A stretch of 64,000 bases of DNA from the NCBI GenBank assembly GCA_017562135.1, contig QEYB01000999.1, forward strand, positions 558,001-622,000, read 5' to 3'. Positions 60,101 to 64,000 of this stretch are shown piece after piece. Position 1 is the first letter of the stretch. Each line of letters starts with the position of its first letter. The notes under the pieces are model-generated. The model was not told where the DNA came from, ran no database searches, and was given only the letters and a program-made list of their open reading frames with translations. This DNA comes from Dipylidium caninum. Taxonomy: Eukaryota; Platyhelminthes; Cestoda; Cyclophyllidea; Dipylidiidae. The translations under genes were made by a program, and so were the position numbers.

Positions 60101-63100
60101 AGATAGAGGGTGACGTGGATTCGGCCGTAGTAACGGACAAAGACGCCGATTCAAAGCCGTCGGCCGATGTCGAGGCGCCCAGTTCAGTGCTCTGTTCGTC
60201 CGCCTCCACTGCCTGCAAAGAGGAGGATATTAATTATGTCGAATAAGTCATAATTTTCAACACAAAGGACAAAAGAATTACAGTGTTTGTTGCGTTACCA
60301 GTCAATAGACACTTAGTAAATTATAGAAACGTATTCAGAGGAGATAGAAGACTTCACAATCTCCCTGTACAGGGTTAAATGATTAAGGTTAATAAATGAA
60401 AATAATACTTTAGAAGGACCAGCAATAGTAAGTTGGACTATAAAGCATCAAAATTTCCCCTTCTCTTGTGAAAACACCTCATGCATAATCAGCGACAGAC
60501 GGGTCGCCAAGAACTGCAATCTTACCGCGTCAAGATTGTCGCCTTTGCATAAAACTTATCAGTAGTTGACGCTCACCTTCAAGGAAACACACCATGTTAC
60601 ATGACAAATTAACCGCTTGTGTTAATCGACCAAAACGATAGTACGAAGGTGCACATGGATCGCAATGGTCTTAGACTTCGGCTTCTCTCAATAAGCCCTC
60701 AAATGTTACGAAACAACTCAATTGGGGCGGTTAGATTGACAGAACACCACCTGGCTAAGGCTACATTCCATTCCTTCCGATCAGTTCAAACTCGCATTGG
60801 GCAAGAATACGACTGACAGCGCATGACTTCTAAGGAGGCTCTCAAAAGACGGGAAAATTTGGAAGTTGTTGGGTAAAAACAAGACAAACAGGTAGATTGA
60901 AGGTGACGAAGTTTAACGAATTAACCTGTTGAAGACCCTGATCAGAAAAGGATGAATGGAGATGGCGAATGGGTAGAGGTTGCGAAGTCTTGCACAGCGG
61001 CAGGATGGAGCGTTTACGGAAGAGGCGTAGAAAGAACTTGTGCGCAGACCGAAGGATATGACTGCCCTGACGGTTGAGCGATGCTGTAGCTTCTAATAAA
61101 AAGGACATTTAAATTAAAAAACTTTGTTGGTGATCTAATTTTAAGTCCTGGAGCGTAAAAGGGCATTCTATCGTCGAAAGTACACTGTTAAACATCCACG
61201 GTAAAGGTCAAGTCTTTTCTTGTCTTAAGAGTTGAATTATGGAAAGTTTTATTTGCGCAGTGGTGCGAGGCCACGGCTGGGCGAGGGCACAATTCCGCAG
61301 TCCAAATTATCGCGTATCTTAACAGTGAAGTGGTGAACAAAACCCGGACTTGAGGCAGACACCACCGTAAGAAACTCATCCAACTAACAAGATGCAGGTG
61401 CCTGGGTAAGGAAACAGTGCTAAAACGATTTCTCACAACCAATAACGAGTTCACGAATAGAAAGGGAAATGGCGGATTTGGTGATAGACTCCGAATTCAT
61501 GCAATCTCGATGCCAAAATAGGATTCGAGGTGGGTCAGAAAACAACCAGATCAGGATGAGCACATCCTGTTAAGGAGATTTAGGCCGTATTCACCAAAAT
61601 CGTGCCCCAAACTGACCGACATTTGGTGCTCGAACGTCGGGTTCGCTGAGAGGCCGTTGCCGATTGTCCAAAGGCAAAGAAGCGCGAATGGTGAGACTGC
61701 CAAGCGGGCTAGCAGCGGCAGGAGAAGAGGGGAGCGGCGAGGCAAATGTAGACGATAGCGAAGCCGAGGCAGGATGAAGGCGGCGCAATCGTGTATCCGT
61801 TGAGAAGGGGAAGGAGTCTTCCACAGCCCACGAGGTTGGAATCGTACCTCCCTCTAATCGGTGAAGCCTTGCGAAATGGGGGAATAATAGAGGGAATCGT
61901 CACATCAAAGCAAATATATTGAATAAAAGTAGGATAATTTTAATGTTATACATTTTATTTTAAATCGTACTTTGAGGGCAATTCAGTTAACTCAATTATG
62001 CGAAGGCTTCAGAAAACGGTTGAAACTGAAGCGTGGTAACAAAAAGTGAGAAGTGGAATAAAGTAGTGTACAAGGCAGAAGAGGCTGCAGGAGTCTTGAA
62101 ATAGAAGCGCGCCATTTATGCGGTGGGATTTTATACGGTAACACAGGAGCGTAGAGCATCACACTTCACGCCGACGTCATTTTCACGCCGGCATTTTTTT
62201 CTGAATATAAAGATTAAATCAGCAGAAATTTAGTCAAAAAGTCATATAACAGGCAATAGAGTCGACAGGATTCCAATCTAGGTTCAGAGAAGCAGTACAT
62301 ATAAAAATGACATTATTGGAGGCCAAGCTATGTGTCGGGGGAGATCAAAAGGCTGCTGAACGATCAGGACGTGGGCCATCGGATATAAAAAGTCACTCAC
62401 CACCCGCCAACATCGCCTTCTCAGTGTGGGGTGCGACGCTACTTGGGTGTCGGCGCACAATGGCCTCCAAACCACTTACCGTCGTATTCACCCCCGACCG
62501 AGTGATCACCCTACAATTCCACTGACGCACTCGCAGCATTCCTCTCACCCCCAGACGCTACAATCCCTCCACTACACCACGATTAACATCCACACCTCCA
62601 AGCCTCCACGCCTCAAGACCAGTTCGTCCCCTTCCGAGCCTCACCACCAAGGTGGTCGGGTGTACGCATTTCTTTGAACTAATGCTTTGAGGAGAAGTGG
62701 GCCTCTTCGCAATGTCTGGAAACCTAGTTGGCTCCGTGGAAGCTAGCGGACAAATGGGAAAAAGTGACTTCCTGCGTAGAATCCATCCAGGCATCATTAG
62801 ACACCTAAGCCACGATAACAAGTTGAGCAAAAAAGATCGAGTACTTTCCAGTTACTGTTATGAGCGAGAATGGTTAGTAAATGAAGCAGTATCCCTCTGT
62901 GTGTGTGTGTATACGAGAGATGATGATGGAATGGAAGGGGAAGAATATGACAAGCATTGAAGAAGTAACCGCGACGTACCGGAAAAGGGCATGGTGGTCA
63001 ACACAGGAGCGGTAGATGCGTTTTGCCAGGGCTGTCGTGCCACAATTGTACTTTACCACATGAACTAGACCGTCTTTCTGCAAGAGACATTAGATTAAAT

Positions 63101-63857
63101 CACTAATCTTCCGCAAACTCCTCCTTTGCTTATTTAATCTTGACAAAATCGCAACTAATTACATTATGATTGCATTGTATTTTAATTGGAAAGTCCCCAC
63201 TAATTAGATGCAGTGACGAACAAAAACATTCATCCTCTCCATTGCTCCGTTTGTATCAAGTCTTAGGTACCAGATGCCTCACTAAATGCTGGAGTGGACT
63301 GTATCCACAGCGTTGCAGCGATTGTTTTGCGAGCATATAATCTAGGTAGTGTCGGAAATTCTTTAACCCCAACACCACATAGTAATCTCACCTCGGAATC
63401 AGGGAGTCGTAGACAAAGGCGGAATGAGGCACGCCGATAAGCCATCTTCACAATCGCCGACCATGGATGATATTCTAGGCGCAAACGACCCCGATAGACG
63501 TAAATCCCACCGTGAAACACACCAAGAAAGCGCGGATATTGCTGGAGAGCGTCGGAGGACGGTGAGGGCGAATTGCACGGAGAGGTTGAAACTGGGGTGA
63601 AAAGGAAATGAGAGATGCAAAGAATTATCGTTGATACATGCTTTGCGCCTTCGATTCAGGATGAAGGTCAATTAGTTACTCGGATTGGCAAACGATTTGT
63701 CTGGCCTGAACTCAGATAGACGATGGGAGGGCGGAAGACTAAGGTGGGCTCGTGTCTTTTTGCGACTTGTCAGGCGTACACTTTGAGACCGTCTTGAGAG
63801 CGTCTCCATCGGAAGTCGACGAGTCAAATTAACATGGACTATAGAGCTTGTCGAGTC
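54172..63857 (-). CDS. FERM-SPRY-SPRY multidomain protein, 16 exons visible, 5' end outside the window
   Basis: Exons, 5' to 3': 63857-63680, 63591-63392, 63077-62980, 62771-62645, 62521-62401, 61853-61617, 61092-60926, 60212-59988, 59909-59703, 59620-59279, 59197-58913, 58303-57992, 57749-57477, 56470-56201, 55930-55289, 54291-54172; 1267 aa in one frame, phases 1,0,2,0,1,1 then 0 throughout. Order: Ser/Arg-rich insert, FERM F3 lobe (LGVFHGGIYVYRGRLRLEYH; later IYRSCVDHHALFR), Ser/Pro-rich linker, SPRY 1 (WRGCRATWGVSE, RLFFEVRLNG, VRIGWAT, GDVIGCYLDLDA, TFNFGDTPF), SPRY 2 (VYFEVRLLES, KGDIIGCTLNPQSG, EVNFGDG), then an unrecognised C-terminus ending PPLGEVV. FERM lobes bind membrane proteins and lipids; SPRY domains bind peptides. 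F1/F2 should lie beyond 64000. Alternative: two genes, the second starting at an in-frame ATG at 61106, just upstream of the 61092 acceptor. Confidence 0.6.
54292..55288 (-). other. Last intron of the FERM-SPRY gene
   Basis: About 1 kb between the last two exons. The acceptor (TTTCAG before VETGEE) is good; the donor (GTACAC) is weak, so the end of the preceding exon is uncertain. Nothing else is recognised here. Confidence 0.5.
56471..57476 (-). other. Intron after SPRY 2
   Basis: About 1 kb, AT-rich, ending in a long pyrimidine tract and CTTTAAG acceptor. It contains only a short + strand frame (57129-57317) with no family features. Confidence 0.5.
57477..58303 (-). other. SPRY domain 2 coding exons
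   Basis: Two exons encode a second SPRY domain: VYFEVRLLE, VFVGFSTSSS, DTFGIIFEQ, KRPYGK, then KGDIIGCTLNPQSGLVFWSI with NGEYLG, and FCLANTSIEVNFGDG. It is more divergent than SPRY 1 and carries Ser/Thr/Pro-rich insertions between strands. The invariant GDIIGC core is intact. Confidence 0.82.
58304..58912 (-). other. Intron between the two SPRY-coding exon groups
   Basis: 609 bp, AT-rich, GTCAGA donor and TTCTAG acceptor; nothing recognised inside. Confidence 0.55.
58913..59909 (-). other. SPRY domain 1 coding exons
   Basis: Three exons encode a complete SPRY domain, most similar by eye to the DDX1 type. WRGCRAT-GV is followed by the FFEV strand, V-R-IGWAT, NASLILGEDAQGFAY, the core GDVIGCYLDLDARLAHWTKNG, FFPACAIR and NFGDTPFAYGP. 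No DEAD-box helicase motif follows, so this is not DDX1 itself. A roughly 40-residue acidic insertion (SEDWFKIASAEEDGGESQ area) precedes the core strand. Confidence 0.88.
60213..60925 (-). other. Intron joining the linker to the SPRY part
   Basis: 713 bp with GTTAAT donor and CTTTGCAG acceptor. No start codon-containing first exon for a separate SPRY gene was found here. The other gaps of about 500 bp (61093-61616 and 61854-62400) also hold nothing recognised. Confidence 0.45.
62980..63591 (-). other. FERM F3 (PH/PTB-like) lobe coding exons
   Basis: Two exons encode the second half of a FERM domain: beta strands GGIYVYRGRLRLEYHPW and IVKMAYRRASFRLCLR, matching the GILVY..RLRI..FPWPKIVKISYKR pattern, then the terminal helix ALAKRIYRSCVDHHALFR, matching the KKLWKVCVEHHTFFR pattern of the band 4.1/FARP/PTPN group. 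Strand spacing and the diagnostic HH-FF-type end make the family call secure. The preceding exon adds about 60 Ser/Arg-rich residues just before the F3 start, an insertion unusual for FERM domains. Confidence 0.85.
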
Positions 63858-64000
63858 CTAAATGTAGTTAAAAGATAAAGCGATTATAATATCGTGCAGT
63901 GTTTTAAGAAGTAGGTACAAAAGAAGCTGCAAGTTAATTCACAAAACCTGCCAACGAATAAGATGTCTTACGAGGTCCAAAAGTGCATATTAAATGAGAG

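Overview
This is eukaryotic DNA, most probably from a parasitic flatworm, and the best fit is a tapeworm. It has intron-rich animal genes, no operons, and very short spliceosomal introns. Five introns of 31-43 nt lie in a UBE2D gene and one of 35 or 38 nt in a SINHCAF/FAM60A-like gene; a 71-nt intron lies in a GT92 gene. From memory, cestode genomes have intron-length peaks near 36 and 73 nt. All exon models were built by hand from reading frame, GT..AG sites and codon phase. No search was run, so species and gene symbols are inferences.

Layout. 1-13 kb: almost no recognisable coding sequence, apart from a possible exon fragment on the - strand at the left edge and a weak N-terminal ORF at 1201. 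The main structure is a long inverted repeat (3512-4103 against 4925-5565, 821-bp spacer) flanked by purine- or pyrimidine-biased simple sequence. 13.3-15.1 kb: intronless DEG/ENaC channel (-). 15.1-20.4 kb: AT-rich intergenic DNA with one possible LINE relic. 20.4-25.9 kb: nine-exon enolase-4-like gene (+). 26.8-30.5 kb: neuronal calcium sensor (-), convergent with it. 32.6-40.2 kb: SINHCAF/FAM60A-like SIN3/HDAC subunit gene (+), head to head with the calcium sensor. 41.8-43.3 kb: family 92 glycosyltransferase (-). 43.6-50.6 kb: gene-poor, including an A/C-rich block at 49.1-50.4 kb. 50.6-51.2 kb: UBE2D ubiquitin-conjugating enzyme (-) with micro-introns. 52.1-52.6 kb: small possible secreted protein (-). 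52.9-53.9 kb: 343-aa single-exon protein of unknown function (+). 54.2-64.0 kb: a 16-exon chain (-), open at the right edge, that joins a FERM F3 lobe, a Ser-rich linker, two SPRY domains and a novel C-terminus in one reading frame.

The genes do not form a pathway; they are a normal eukaryotic mixture. The most unusual items are the FERM-SPRY-SPRY gene, the enolase-like protein lacking catalytic residues, the DEG/ENaC channel with altered gate and filter motifs, the micro-intron UBE2D gene, the one-base frame break in the calcium sensor, and the large foldback element.
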